Assembly: GCA_004011035.1 (NCBI GenBank) | Contig: CP025734.1 | Location: 62,001 to 126,000, forward strand | Origin: Bdellovibrio sp. qaytius | GTDB lineage: Bacteria; Bdellovibrionota; Bdellovibrionia; Bdellovibrionales; Bdellovibrionaceae | DNA: 64,000 nucleotides | Reading direction: 5' to 3' | Part shown: piece after piece, positions 17,164 through 26,064 of the stretch | Layout: the number at the start of each line of letters is the position of its first letter | Position numbering within the stretch: the first letter of the stretch is position 1 | The notes under the pieces: generated by a model | Told to the model about the DNA's origin: nothing | Seen by the model: only the letters and a program-made list of their open reading frames with translations | Databases searched by the model: none | Program-made: the position numbers and the translations under genes

Positions 17164-17508
17164 TTACTTCGCTTGAGCGCGTAAGCCTTTTAACCATTGT
17201 AATTCGTTTTGAACAGGAATTGCCGCTTGAACATCTGAGTTCGTTTGTAAAAAATCTGCATTGTGTCTAATTTTGTAATCTAAATATTCTTTTTCTTCAG
17301 CTGATAAATGTTTTTTAGAACGAATACATTGGGCCACTTCTGAAAGTTTTTGTTTGCCGAAGTCTTCCATCATTTGATCTTTTTGACCTTCACTAAAATC
17401 ATCATTATTACCATCTTGTGCAAGTTGCTCCCAAGTCACTGAACCACAAGGATTTGCTAATACGACTGTAGAAGTTAACAATACGAATGCGAAAATAGCG
17501 TGTTTCAT
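17164..17508 (-). CDS. Small secreted helical protein
   Basis: No family recognised. 114 aa, signal peptide 1-18 (VLA-N), two cysteines in the mature chain (NPCGSVT and AQCIRSK) and otherwise charged helices. It lies 40 bases upstream of the FecR gene on the same strand and could be in the same transcription unit. An AAAGGATATAAA ribosome site precedes the ATG. Confidence 0.6.
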   Translation of the reverse strand: MKHAIFAFVLLTSTVVLANPCGSVTWEQLAQDGNNDDFSEGQKDQMMEDFGKQKLSEVAQCIRSKKHLSAEEKEYLDYKIRHNADFLQTNSDVQAAIPVQNELQWLKGLRAQAK

Positions 17509-17740
17509 TTTATATCCTTTGTAATTCTGATTTAGTTAAAGGAAGTAATTGCAATTAAATGGCCACTTGAGTGGGCTTATAAGTGATTTGAGAAGTGGAT
17601 TGCGACAAAGGTTTCGACACCTGTTAGGTGTGAAATAACAGATATAAAATCATGTCTCAGACTGAAGCGGTATAAATTGATAAACTGTATGATTTTTTAA
17701 AAAAAGACTGCGGAGCGAATCACAGTTTTTGCCAAATGAA

Positions 17741-17830
17741 TGGCGGAAAGTGAGGGATTCGAACCCTCGATCCCCGCGAAGGGATGCCAGTTTTCAAGAC
17801 TGGTGTATTCAACCGCTCTACCAACTTTCC
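17741..17830 (-). tRNA. tRNA-Ser(UGA)
   Basis: Read on the - strand this is a complete class II tRNA of 90 bases. The acceptor stem GGAAAGT pairs with ACTTTCC, the discriminator is G and CCA is encoded. The anticodon loop CTTGAAA sits between CCAGT and ACTGG, giving anticodon TGA. A long variable arm (CATCCCTTCGCGGGGATC) and a T loop GGTTCGAATCC are present. UGA reads UCN serine codons, mainly UCA and UCG. Confidence 0.96.
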
Positions 17831-17954
17831 GTCGACTGTTTTATTAAAAATGAGCCTTTGGTTCAATGAGTATTTCGCAAAACGGCATTTCGCTGCGCCG
17901 CGCACAAAGGCATAAACGCGATTGGCCGACATCGATTTTGCATATGAAAATGCC

Positions 17955-18632
17955 ATGATGAAAACAAATGATTGGGTTTTTAGCTATGAAACCGAGATGG
18001 AGTTATTTAAAAACTTTAAATTGCCTGTTAGATCAACAGTTTTAAAACTCAATAACGGTGATGGGGTGATGATCTCGCCGATCAACTTTACTGAGGCTGA
18101 ATGGGCAGAGATTCAATCTAATTTGAAAGTTAAACACATTATAGCCCCTTGTGATTTGCATCATCTGTACGTGAAGTCTGCGAAGAAACACGCACGTGAT
18201 GCTAAATTATGGGCGACTCACGATTTAGCTCGCAAACGTAATGATGTAAATTGGGATCAAGAGCTGTTGCCACAAAAATGGACACTAACTGACGAAATAG
18301 AAATTATTCCGATCGGTGGTTCAAGCACTCACGAAGTGGCGTTCTTTCATAAAAAAGCTAAAACCTTAGTTGTGACTGATCTGCTGTTTAATCTGCATAA
18401 CCGCAAAGGTGTATTGTCTTGGATTGTCATGCATATGTTCGGCACCTGGAATCGTCCAGCGATCAGTCGCTGGTTTAAAACAACAATCAAAAATAAAAAT
18501 CAATTTCGGATGAGTGTCGAAAAAATTCTGGCGTTAGACTTTGAAACAATCGTGATGGCTCACGGAGATATCATCACTGAAAATGCGAAGAGCGTTTTTT
18601 CAAACGCTCTTCGTGAAAGACAATTAATTTAA
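17955..18632 (+). CDS. DUF4336 metallo-beta-lactamase-fold protein
   Basis: About 225 aa, resembling the DUF4336 family of metallo-beta-lactamase-like proteins. The pattern is PVRSTVLKLNNGDGVMISPINFT, then VKHIIAPCDLHHLYVKS with the HH pair, EIIPIGGSSTHEVAFFHKKAKTLVVTDLLFNL and a final VMAHGDII. These match beta-lactamase-fold metal and strand positions in reduced form. No substrate is known for the family. Start codons ATG-ATG at 17955/17958 are preferred over the TTG at 17922. Convergent with serS; the end of the gene contains a strong hairpin that can serve serS as terminator. Confidence 0.72.
   Translation: MMKTNDWVFSYETEMELFKNFKLPVRSTVLKLNNGDGVMISPINFTEAEWAEIQSNLKVKHIIAPCDLHHLYVKSAKKHARDAKLWATHDLARKRNDVNWDQELLPQKWTLTDEIEIIPIGGSSTHEVAFFHKKAKTLVVTDLLFNLHNRKGVLSWIVMHMFGTWNRPAISRWFKTTIKNKNQFRMSVEKILALDFETIVMAHGDIITENAKSVFSNALRERQLI
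18586..18613 (-). terminator. Probable serS terminator inside the opposite gene
   Basis: A perfect 12-bp stem CGAAGAGCGTTT / AAACGCTCTTCG. Read on the - strand the loop is GAAA, a GNRA tetraloop, and the hairpin is followed by CATTTTC. It begins about 30 bases after the serS stop codon and lies inside the last 16 codons of the DUF4336 gene. The T run is short, so strength is uncertain. Confidence 0.55.
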
Positions 18633-18641
18633 ATCGTTAGA

Positions 18642-19937
18642 TTATTTAATTTCAGTTTTATTACCCATGTAAGGGCGTAAAACTTTTGGAATTTCAATCG
18701 TGCCGTCTTCGCGCTGATAATTTTCCATGATCGCGATTAATGTTCTACCGACGGCTAATCCAGAACCATTTAATGTGTGGACAAACTGAGGCTTGCCACC
18801 ATCTTTTGGTTTAAAACGAATATTTGCACGACGCGCTTGAAAGTCTTCAAAGTTAGAACAAGAACTGATTTCGCGGTAAGTATTTTGCCCTGGCATCCAA
18901 ACTTCTAAATCATAAGTTTTTGCTGATCCAAAACCCATATCACCCGTGCACAATAAAGACTTACGATAAGAAAGTTCTAAACTTGTTAAAACTTTTTCAG
19001 CATGTGAAGTTAAGTTTTCATGAGTTTCATAAGATTGAGACGGATGACAGAAAGTCATTAACTCAACTTTATTAAACTGATGTTGGCGAATTAAACCTTT
19101 AGTGTCTTTACCAGCGCTGCCCGCTTCAGAGCGAAAACAAGGTGAATAAGCACAAAAAGATGTCGGTAATTGATCTTCAGATAAAGTTTCGCCGTTATAA
19201 TAATTTGTTACCGGAACTTCAGACGTCGGAATCAAACAGTAGTCAGTGCCTTCTAATTTAAAAACATCTTCTTTAAATTTCGGAAACTGCCCCGTGCCCA
19301 CGAAGCTATTGCTGTTTGCCATAAACGGCGGAATCATTTCAGTGTAACCGTGCTGAGTCGAGTGTAAATCCATCATAAATTGGATCAACGCGCGCTCCAT
19401 TTGAGCAGCTCCACCTTTTAAAAAAGTAAAACGAGCACCAGTCACTTTAGCTGCGCGTTCGAAATCTAAAATATTTAATTTTTCGCCAAGCTCGATATGC
19501 TCTTTTGCTTTAAAAGAAAATTTCTTCGCTTCACCCACAGTTGAGACAACTTTGTTATCGTGTTCAGATTTGCCAACCGGAACAGATGAATGTGGTTTGT
19601 TCGGAACAGTTAATAATAAATTATAAACGTCAGCATCTGTTTCAGCGGCCTTAGCTTCTAATTCTTTTACTTTTGTTTTTAATTGATCAACTTCAGATAA
19701 AATATGTGAAGCATCTTTGCCTTCACGTTTTAACTGGCCGACTTCAGCGCTTAATTTATTTTGACGGGCTTTTTCTGTTTCAGCTTGGTTGATCATTTCT
19801 TTGCGAGTGATGTTCGCTTTCATGATCTGTTCTAAGATTTCTGTCGAAGCTCCGCGATTAATTAGACCTTGCTTGTAGTCGTCGTAGTAAGAGGTTCCGT
19901 TTTCAGCTTTTTTTTCTAGTAACTTAATATCAATCAC
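18642..19937 (-). CDS. serS: Seryl-tRNA synthetase
   Basis: Class II aminoacyl-tRNA synthetase that charges tRNA-Ser, 431 aa, the normal length. The N-terminal antiparallel coiled-coil arm (about 30-105, charged heptads) recognises the long variable arm of tRNA-Ser. The catalytic core shows [10 protein letters not shown], motif 2 [21 protein letters not shown] and motif 3 [19 protein letters not shown]. The gene follows the GYF/TPR protein and a small membrane protein on the - strand, and the tRNA-Ser(UGA) gene lies under 1 kb away. Confidence 0.97.
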   Translation of the reverse strand: MIDIKLLEKKAENGTSYYDDYKQGLINRGASTEILEQIMKANITRKEMINQAETEKARQNKLSAEVGQLKREGKDASHILSEVDQLKTKVKELEAKAAETDADVYNLLLTVPNKPHSSVPVGKSEHDNKVVSTVGEAKKFSFKAKEHIELGEKLNILDFERAAKVTGARFTFLKGGAAQMERALIQFMMDLHSTQHGYTEMIPPFMANSNSFVGTGQFPKFKEDVFKLEGTDYCLIPTSEVPVTNYYNGETLSEDQLPTSFCAYSPCFRSEAGSAGKDTKGLIRQHQFNKVELMTFCHPSQSYETHENLTSHAEKVLTSLELSYRKSLLCTGDMGFGSAKTYDLEVWMPGQNTYREISSCSNFEDFQARRANIRFKPKDGGKPQFVHTLNGSGLAVGRTLIAIMENYQREDGTIEIPKVLRPYMGNKTEIK

Positions 19938-19981
19938 AAAATATCCTAACTTACGCGTTTATTAAATGAGTGTTTGCAACA

Positions 19982-20290
19982 CTACGGGGCCATCTTTATA
20001 TACATCGCTAAGATCTGACCGATCAAGTAACAGATAAGGTCAAAAATAAGAATGTGAACCATTGTCATGCGGCTTAAGCCCTTATAAATGGCTGCGGTGA
20101 ACATTAAAGTTAAAAACAGCAGCATAAAAGTGCCGGATTGGGTAAGTTCTTGGATAACTAACGAAACCACCAGACCAATAAAAAATCCTGAAACTAAGCG
20201 TAATGCCGAGTGAGCTAGGCTATGAGAAGCGTTTTTAGCTCCCACTTGTAAATCGCTTGAAAAGCCTTTGAATTTTTCTCCGATAGTCAT
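19982..20290 (-). CDS. Small integral membrane protein
   Basis: No family recognised. 102 aa with a charged N-terminal 25 residues and three hydrophobic segments (about 30-47, 52-70 and 76-97). It begins two bases after the stop codon of the GYF/TPR gene, so the two are translationally coupled and may work together in the inner membrane. It is upstream of serS with a 44-base gap. Confidence 0.6.
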   Translation of the reverse strand: MTIGEKFKGFSSDLQVGAKNASHSLAHSALRLVSGFFIGLVVSLVIQELTQSGTFMLLFLTLMFTAAIYKGLSRMTMVHILIFDLICYLIGQILAMYIKMAP

Positions 20291-20292
20291 GG

Positions 20293-23262
20293 TTAATTTC
20301 CCCTTAATGAAGATATTTTATCTTCAATTTGTTTTCTGTCCAGCGCATTTGGTGAAAGTTCGATGTAAAGTTGAAAAAGCTCGCGGGCCGACTTGCGGTC
20401 ACCCTGGGCTTCCATGATGTAAGCCTTTTCTTTGTAGATGGGCGCAAAGCCACTTTCTTTTTGGCGAGCGATGTCTAACATATCTGCCGCGATATCAAAG
20501 GCATCGCTTTTACGGTAACAGTTCGCAGCTTTTACATAAAGATCAGCTGAAGTCGGGCGAAGGCGAATACCTTGCGAATATTCGGCGGCGCATTCTTTAT
20601 ATTGTTCTTTAGCGTTGTAAACCGTAGCTGCTAGTAAGTAAGGATCAGCAATGCCGGGGTTTTTTGTCTTTTCGTCTTTAATCATTTCAAGAGCTTTATC
20701 AAATTCGCCCATTTCAAAATGACAACGCGCTAAGAAATAAGAAATTCTTGGGTAGCTTGGGTTAACCCGTTTAACCATCTCGAATTTTTTATAAGCACTT
20801 TGAATAACGGCACTCGCGTCTTTGCTGCCTGGGTTTTCTAGTTCAAGTTGAGCTGTGGCAAATAACGGTTCAACGTCAGACGGGTCAAGAACAGCCGCAT
20901 CCATATAGTATTTTTGCGCAATCTTGATTTCATTCATGAATTGATTACTGTGTGCAAGACCCATTAAAGCTTTTTTGTTTTTAGGATCTGTTTCAACAAT
21001 CTGCGCATAAATTTCAGAAGCAGATCTGTATTTTTCTTGCAGCTCATAAAAATCTGCTAAACCTAAGCGGTAATCAATCGTGTACGGAAAAGTTTCGATT
21101 AATTTTTTAAAATTAGTTTCAGCGGCAATATTGCCTTGTTTTGCATACAGGTATTTTGAATACGTAATTTGTGCTTCAGGTTTGCCGGGTTCAAGATCTA
21201 CAGCTTTACTTGAATATTTTTGCGCATCTTCTAAATATTTTGCTTTACGGTTTTCTTCTTCTTTAGTGCGTGATGGAGAATTTAAAAATAAATTAATATT
21301 GGCATTAGCAATTAAACTTAAGAGCTCGGTGTCAGCATCGTACATCTTAATCGCTTTTTCGCCGTAAGTAATTGCCGTGTTCATACTGTTTTTTCGGTAC
21401 TCAACAAGCGCTTGAGTTTTAACAACATCGAAATTTAATCCACCGGCGCGCATGGCATCTTGTAAAGTTTTAGAGGCTTCACCAAAGGCATATTTTTGCG
21501 AAAGATAATCAGCTTTTTGCGCATACGCTTGAGAAAGTTTTGGATCAGCCTTAATGGCACGATCAACCCAAGTTAAAGCTTCGCGCGATTGATTAATAGC
21601 CCATAAACTTTTAGCCGCTTTTAATGCAGGCTCAGCATTTGATTTATCAAACTCGAAGGCGGCTTTGTATTGAGCTTGTGCCGCAAGGTGATCACCAGAT
21701 CTTGCGAATTGATCACCCAAGAAAACCAATTCAGCCGATTGATTGTTACCGCGATCTTCTCCGCCTAAAGACATCACAAGTTCTTTAATGGCGCGATGAC
21801 TTGGACTAATCGTTAAAGCAAATTGACCGACATCAAGAGCTTTTGAAGAATCTTTTTTAGAAATAAGTAATTGCATATATTCTTGAAGCGCATCCATATG
21901 AAAACTTTTCGGAAGTTTTCCGTCGATAGCATAAGCGCGCGTAAAATAACTAAGTGCTTTATCTGTTCCAGAAGTTTTTAATTCAACTAAACCCATTCCG
22001 TAAAGTGCGCCCTTGTATTCGGGGTAATCACGTAAAATGTTTGTGTAAGCGTCTTTAGCTTCGTTGATTTTACCTTGTTTGTAATATGATCTGGCTAAGG
22101 CAAACTCAGCCCAAGCCCAACCGGGAAATGATTTTACCGCTTCAACGTAGTAAGCTTCAGCGCTGATATGATTTTGCATTTCTTCTAAAATCTGACCCTT
22201 CATCAAATACAAAAATGGAAACAGAATAAATCTTTCTCCGGCTTGTTGATCTAATGTTTTTTCAATTAAACCACGAGCATCGCGCGGTTGACCTTTTGCC
22301 AAAAGATAAACTGATTGGCAAGTGTCAGAGTAATTCGAAATAGGATTTATTGTACGACTCATTTGCGTCACCATAGTGATTGCTTTTAAATCGTTTGAAT
22401 TTTGTTTCGTATAGGGCCACAGCTGTTCGTAGGCAACACACAATAATCCTAAAACTTCTAAATCATTCGGTGCATTTTCTGAAGCTTGCGCTAAGAATTT
22501 TTGCGAATCGCGCGTGTTTTCTAAGGTGCCACTTTTAATTAATGTGATGGCTCTAGTTTTTAGAATGCGAACTTCATTTTCTGTTAGTTTTTTTTCGGCC
22601 CCACGATTCGGGGCAATTAGTACCCAGCCGTTAGATTTTTTGTCGCCAGCAGAAAGCAGAAAATAAAATCCAACAATCACAGCAAGAATTATTGCAACGA
22701 AGGGAATAAATTTTTTGGATTCGCGCGCTTGAATAGTTTTTAGTTGCTGCATTTCAATCGTGAGCTGTTCATCACGCGCTTTTAATAAAGCATCGGTTTC
22801 AGCTCCGGGCGCAGCAACTGGTAACTGTGGTGAACGGGGAGTTTGCCCAGGAACCAAAGCAGGAGCATTAGACGCCTTTTTAATTTCATCTTGAACGAAT
22901 TGTTTGATGTCGTCTTTAAATTCTGGAATAGGCTTAGGTTCAACATCATCAGCTTCTTCTTTAAGAGGAGCTTTCTTTGGCGTTGATTGAGCCTGAATTT
23001 GAGTTTCAGCATCCATCTTTAACGCTTTTTTTTCATCGCGTTCAGTTGGATTTTCTAAAGATTCTAAAAGAGCTTCATAAAATTCATGTACTTTTGAAAG
23101 TGGTCGCCACTCGGCACTGGGATGTTGAGCAACTTCTTCCTGGCCACTCAAAATACCTTCAACAATCATTTTACTGATAGACTCACTTGGAAACGGGCCT
23201 TTAATTTGGCCATTCTCCATTTTGATTCTCCACTGATCGTTAAAATTTACTCTTTTTCCCAT
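20293..23262 (-). CDS. GYF-domain and TPR-repeat membrane protein
   Basis: A 989-aa scaffold protein. The N-terminal 70 residues look like a GYF_2/DUF4339 domain (WRIKMENGQIKGPFPSES ... AEWRPLSKVHEF). A charged linker and one membrane helix follow (about 222-242, FIPFVAIILAVIVGFYFLL). The remaining 700 residues are tandem TPR-like units with the usual A/Y/G pattern (for example AKDAYTNILRDYPEYKGALYGMGLV and ALTWVDRAIKADPKLSQAYAQKA). The GYF-like part is therefore cytoplasmic and the repeats periplasmic. The ATG at 23262 is chosen because the domain starts at once; an upstream start at 23379 is unsupported. Likely an envelope assembly or interaction hub. Confidence 0.8.
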   Translation of the reverse strand: MGKRVNFNDQWRIKMENGQIKGPFPSESISKMIVEGILSGQEEVAQHPSAEWRPLSKVHEFYEALLESLENPTERDEKKALKMDAETQIQAQSTPKKAPLKEEADDVEPKPIPEFKDDIKQFVQDEIKKASNAPALVPGQTPRSPQLPVAAPGAETDALLKARDEQLTIEMQQLKTIQARESKKFIPFVAIILAVIVGFYFLLSAGDKKSNGWVLIAPNRGAEKKLTENEVRILKTRAITLIKSGTLENTRDSQKFLAQASENAPNDLEVLGLLCVAYEQLWPYTKQNSNDLKAITMVTQMSRTINPISNYSDTCQSVYLLAKGQPRDARGLIEKTLDQQAGERFILFPFLYLMKGQILEEMQNHISAEAYYVEAVKSFPGWAWAEFALARSYYKQGKINEAKDAYTNILRDYPEYKGALYGMGLVELKTSGTDKALSYFTRAYAIDGKLPKSFHMDALQEYMQLLISKKDSSKALDVGQFALTISPSHRAIKELVMSLGGEDRGNNQSAELVFLGDQFARSGDHLAAQAQYKAAFEFDKSNAEPALKAAKSLWAINQSREALTWVDRAIKADPKLSQAYAQKADYLSQKYAFGEASKTLQDAMRAGGLNFDVVKTQALVEYRKNSMNTAITYGEKAIKMYDADTELLSLIANANINLFLNSPSRTKEEENRKAKYLEDAQKYSSKAVDLEPGKPEAQITYSKYLYAKQGNIAAETNFKKLIETFPYTIDYRLGLADFYELQEKYRSASEIYAQIVETDPKNKKALMGLAHSNQFMNEIKIAQKYYMDAAVLDPSDVEPLFATAQLELENPGSKDASAVIQSAYKKFEMVKRVNPSYPRISYFLARCHFEMGEFDKALEMIKDEKTKNPGIADPYLLAATVYNAKEQYKECAAEYSQGIRLRPTSADLYVKAANCYRKSDAFDIAADMLDIARQKESGFAPIYKEKAYIMEAQGDRKSARELFQLYIELSPNALDRKQIEDKISSLRGN

Positions 23263-23342
23263 CGTATCTATTATGAAATGGAATCTTTCGTCTGACAGCT
23301 GAATGACAAAAATCCGGACCCAACATATGACCAAAGTCCATT

Positions 23343-23375
23343 GTTGGAACCAGTTGTTAGTTCCAACTTGGAACT
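23343..23375. promoter_or_regulatory. Operator-like cluster of TTGGAAC half-sites
   Basis: Three copies of TTGGAAC in alternating orientation: GTTGGAAC (23343-23350), GTTCCAAC (23360-23367) and TTGGAACT (23368-23375). The last two form a near-perfect palindrome AGTTCCAACTTGGAACT with 8-base arms around one base. The cluster lies between the divergent TPR gene (start 23262) and the small gene at 23472, as expected for a dimeric repressor site. The regulator is not known. Confidence 0.4.
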
Positions 23376-23471
23376 GCAAAATTAGTTATGTAACTGAGAG
23401 CTAATTAAACGGCAAATTAAAGTCATACAAGCCGCAGTAAATTGGCATTACTGTTGCTATAGAGATTTGTC

Positions 23472-23618
23472 ATGAAATGGGTTGCAGTAGCATACATCAT
23501 CGCAGTGTTGGTTATCTCGGCAAAAGCTAAGGCAATCAGCGACACGCACGATGTAAACTCAAACGTGTTTCAGCAAACGAATAAAGTTTTAGATTACCAA
23601 GCGAAGATCTCTGAATAA
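23472..23618 (+). CDS. Possible 48-codon secreted micro-protein
   Basis: A short open frame starting MKWVAVAYIIAVLVI and continuing SAKAKA, which reads as a compact signal peptide or membrane anchor, followed by about 27 polar residues ending in KISE. It occupies an otherwise empty 650-base interval. A plausible terminator lies 90 bases downstream (23710-23753) and operator-like repeats lie upstream, so an independent transcription unit is likely. The ribosome site is weak (AGAGATTTGTC). It could be an untranslated RNA instead. Confidence 0.35.
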   Translation: MKWVAVAYIIAVLVISAKAKAISDTHDVNSNVFQQTNKVLDYQAKISE

Positions 23619-23709
23619 CTAATTCAGGATCCCCTCCCAGAACAAGCCTCAGAGCTTTGTTTGGTAAAGTAGATTTCAAAATCATACTGGCAACGGTAGC
23701 GGTTTTTAA

Positions 23710-23753
23710 AAGGCTTGATTGTGGCCCCTCCTCGATCAGGCCTTAATTTTTTT
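23710..23753 (+). terminator. Intrinsic terminator candidate
   Basis: AAGGCTTGAT (23710-23719) pairs with ATCAGGCCTT (23735-23744) with a single G-U wobble, and AATTTTTTT follows. It would end the short + strand unit that contains the 48-codon frame. Confidence 0.6.
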
Positions 23754-23858
23754 CCCCTTCGGGAAACTCACCACTTTTACATTTTGTTTTTAAGTCGCTT
23801 AGCACACTTCGTTTTCGATGAGTTCGGTTTATTTTTCTTTTTTAGTGGCTCAAACGAG

Positions 23859-23887
23859 CAAAGGGAATTGCTGTGCAATTCCCTTTG
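23859..23887. other. Perfect 13-bp hairpin downstream of murA
   Basis: CAAAGGGAATTGC and GCAATTCCCTTTG form a perfect 13-bp stem with a 3-base loop (TGT on the + strand), 30 bases beyond the murA stop. Neither strand has a T run after it, so it is not a classic terminator. It may protect the murA mRNA 3' end. The remaining bases between 23620 and 23916 hold the terminator at 23710 and no gene I can support. Confidence 0.5.
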
Positions 23888-23916
23888 TATGATTCGGACA
23901 TTTGAATTTTGAGAGA

Positions 23917-25170
23917 TTAGTGTTGGCGTTTGATTTTTGCGCCTAGGGAACTTAGTTTTCCTTCTAGGTTTTCGTAGCCGCGGTCTAAGTGGTAGATGCG
24001 TCCTACTAGGGTTTCGCCTTTGGCTACTAGGCCTGCTAATACTAAGCTTGCTGAGGCTCTTAGATCTGTTGCCATGACTGGTGCGCCGGATAGGCCGCCT
24101 GGTTTGCCACGCACAACTGCTACTTGTGTTTTTGGTGTGATGTCTGCGCCTAAACGCATTAATTCATTTACGTGCATGAAGCGGTTTTCGAAAACTGTTT
24201 CTGTGATTACGCTTGTTCCGTGCGCCACTGTCATTAATGCCATGAACTGTGCTTGTAGATCTGTTGCGAATAATGGATGTGGTGCTGTTGTGATGTCTAC
24301 GGCTTCCCATTTATCTTGGGGTAATACTCTGATTGAATCTTTTGTTGTTTCGATTTTGAAACCTGATTCTCTCATTTTGTTGATCAAGGCTTCTAGGTCG
24401 TGTGGATTACATTTTTCAACGAGTACATTACCTTTTGTGATCGCACCTGCGATCATTAATGTTCCGGCTTCGATACGATCAGGCATGATGCTGTGTCTTG
24501 CTGGAGTTAATTTTTCTACGCCTTCGATTTTCATGACACTTGTTCCGTGTCCTGTGATTTTTGCGCCCATTTTGTTTAAGTAATTTCCAAGATCTACGAT
24601 TTCTGGTTCTTTCGCAGCGTTTTCAATGATTGTTGTTCCTTCTGCAAGGGTTGCAGCCATCATTAAATTTTCTGTTCCGCCGACTGTTGTTTTTTCAAAT
24701 AGAACTGTAGCGCCTTTTAGTTTTTTGCATTTTGCTAAAACGTAACCGTCTTTTAATTCGATTTCTGCACCGAGTGATTTCATGGCGTCTAAGTGAAGAT
24801 CGATTGGGCGTGTGCCGATCGCACAACCACCAGGTAATGATACAACTGCTTCGCCGTATTTAGCTAAGATCGGGCCTAAGCATAAAATACTTGCGCGCAT
24901 TTTTCTAACGAGGTCGTAGTGAGCTTCGAAAGTTTTTAATTTTGTTACGTTCACTTTAAATGTGTGACCGTCGCGTTTTGATTCGCAGCCTAAGCTTTGT
25001 AAAAGTTCTGCTGTTGATTCGATGTCTTTTAAAAGGGGAACGTTATCAAACGTGTGTTCACCTTCAGCTAATAAGGTAGAAAATAAAATTGGTAAGGCTG
25101 CATTTTTTGCGCCGCTCACTGTAACTGAACCGTTAAGTGAAGCACCGCTGGTGACTAACATTTTATCCAT
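23917..25170 (-). CDS. murA: UDP-N-acetylglucosamine 1-carboxyvinyltransferase
   Basis: First committed enzyme of peptidoglycan precursor synthesis: transfers enolpyruvate from PEP to UDP-GlcNAc in the cytoplasm. 417 aa, full length. The N-terminal SGAKNAALPI loop and the active-site loop LPGGCAIGTRPIDLHL, with the catalytic Cys that fosfomycin alkylates, are intact. ATDLRASASLVLAGL near the end is also typical. It is followed on the - strand by no gene and preceded by prmC 27 bases upstream, so prfA-prmC-murA look like one operon. Confidence 0.97.
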   Translation of the reverse strand: MDKMLVTSGASLNGSVTVSGAKNAALPILFSTLLAEGEHTFDNVPLLKDIESTAELLQSLGCESKRDGHTFKVNVTKLKTFEAHYDLVRKMRASILCLGPILAKYGEAVVSLPGGCAIGTRPIDLHLDAMKSLGAEIELKDGYVLAKCKKLKGATVLFEKTTVGGTENLMMAATLAEGTTIIENAAKEPEIVDLGNYLNKMGAKITGHGTSVMKIEGVEKLTPARHSIMPDRIEAGTLMIAGAITKGNVLVEKCNPHDLEALINKMRESGFKIETTKDSIRVLPQDKWEAVDITTAPHPLFATDLQAQFMALMTVAHGTSVITETVFENRFMHVNELMRLGADITPKTQVAVVRGKPGGLSGAPVMATDLRASASLVLAGLVAKGETLVGRIYHLDRGYENLEGKLSSLGAKIKRQH

Positions 25171-25197
25171 TGAAATATCCGTTTCGTTAAAGGGATA

Positions 25198-26052
25198 TTA
25201 TGCTCTGCCTTTGATGATTCGATCAAGTCCTGACAAGTCTTTTAAAACTGTGACTTCTTTTAATTTTGCTAAATCTGAAAAATGCTTTTTCATGGCATCG
25301 CCTTGTGTGTGGCCCATTTCAAAGAGCATTAAACCTTCGGCTTTTAGGCTAGGAGCAAACTTTGCCGACCAAGATTTAAGTGCATACAATCCATTTTCTT
25401 CAGAAAATAAAGCCATGCTTGGTTCGAATTTACGAACGTTAACTTCAACTTGTGTGTCGTTCACATCAATGTATGGCGGGTTAGATACAATATAATCAAA
25501 TTCACCTAATTCGGCTGCATTTAAGCTTGCGACATCGGCGTGAATGGCTTTTGTGCGTTCGCTTAAATCAAGAGAAGCGATATTTTCTTGAACTAAAGCA
25601 AAGGCTTCTGCTGATTTTTCAACCGTTACAAGTTCGGCTAATGGAATATGTTTAAGAATTGATAATCCGATACAACCCGTGCCTGCACCTAAATCTAAGA
25701 TACGCACATGATCTTTAGGGTGTTTTTTGAAATCTTTTAAAACTTCATCAATGATCATTTCGGTTTCAGGTCGTGGAATTAATACACCCGACTTAACTTT
25801 AAAAATATGACCGTAAAAGCCTTTTTCTTCGATGATATAAGCCACCGGTTCGCCAGCGGTTCTGCGTTTAACATAATCACGGCAAAGATTAACTTCAGCT
25901 TCAGATAAAGGAGAATCAAATTTTGCGTAAAGTTGAATACGCGGAAGTTTTAAAGCGTGTGCAATTAAAAGTTCAGCGTCTAAACGAGGTGTATCGAAAT
26001 TTTTATCTTTGAAGAACTGAATTGTTTTTTGAAGGACGTCATTCAGTTTCAT
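25198..26052 (-). CDS. prmC: Release factor glutamine methyltransferase
   Basis: SAM-dependent N5-glutamine methyltransferase (HemK/PrmC) that methylates the Gln of the GGQ motif of class I release factors. About 284 aa. It has an N-terminal helical domain, the SAM motif ILDLGAGTGCIGLSIL and the catalytic VSNPPYID motif. The ATG at 26052 starts 13 bases after the prfA stop codon; a GTG two codons earlier is possible. Placement directly behind its substrate gene prfA is the classic arrangement and supports the assignment. Confidence 0.96.
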   Translation of the reverse strand: MKLNDVLQKTIQFFKDKNFDTPRLDAELLIAHALKLPRIQLYAKFDSPLSEAEVNLCRDYVKRRTAGEPVAYIIEEKGFYGHIFKVKSGVLIPRPETEMIIDEVLKDFKKHPKDHVRILDLGAGTGCIGLSILKHIPLAELVTVEKSAEAFALVQENIASLDLSERTKAIHADVASLNAAELGEFDYIVSNPPYIDVNDTQVEVNVRKFEPSMALFSEENGLYALKSWSAKFAPSLKAEGLMLFEMGHTQGDAMKKHFSDLAKLKEVTVLKDLSGLDRIIKGRA

Positions 26053-26064
26053 GTGCACTCGCTA

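Noticed and set aside
23996-24583. + strand 195-codon frame
   Set aside because: Antisense to murA, whose motifs are intact in the other frame. The opposite frame is open only by codon bias.
23917-25170. Apparent different codon flavour in the 3' part of murA (transferred gene)
   Set aside because: By eye the region has more CTA/TCT codons, but gene order, length and motifs are ordinary and I cannot measure bias reliably.
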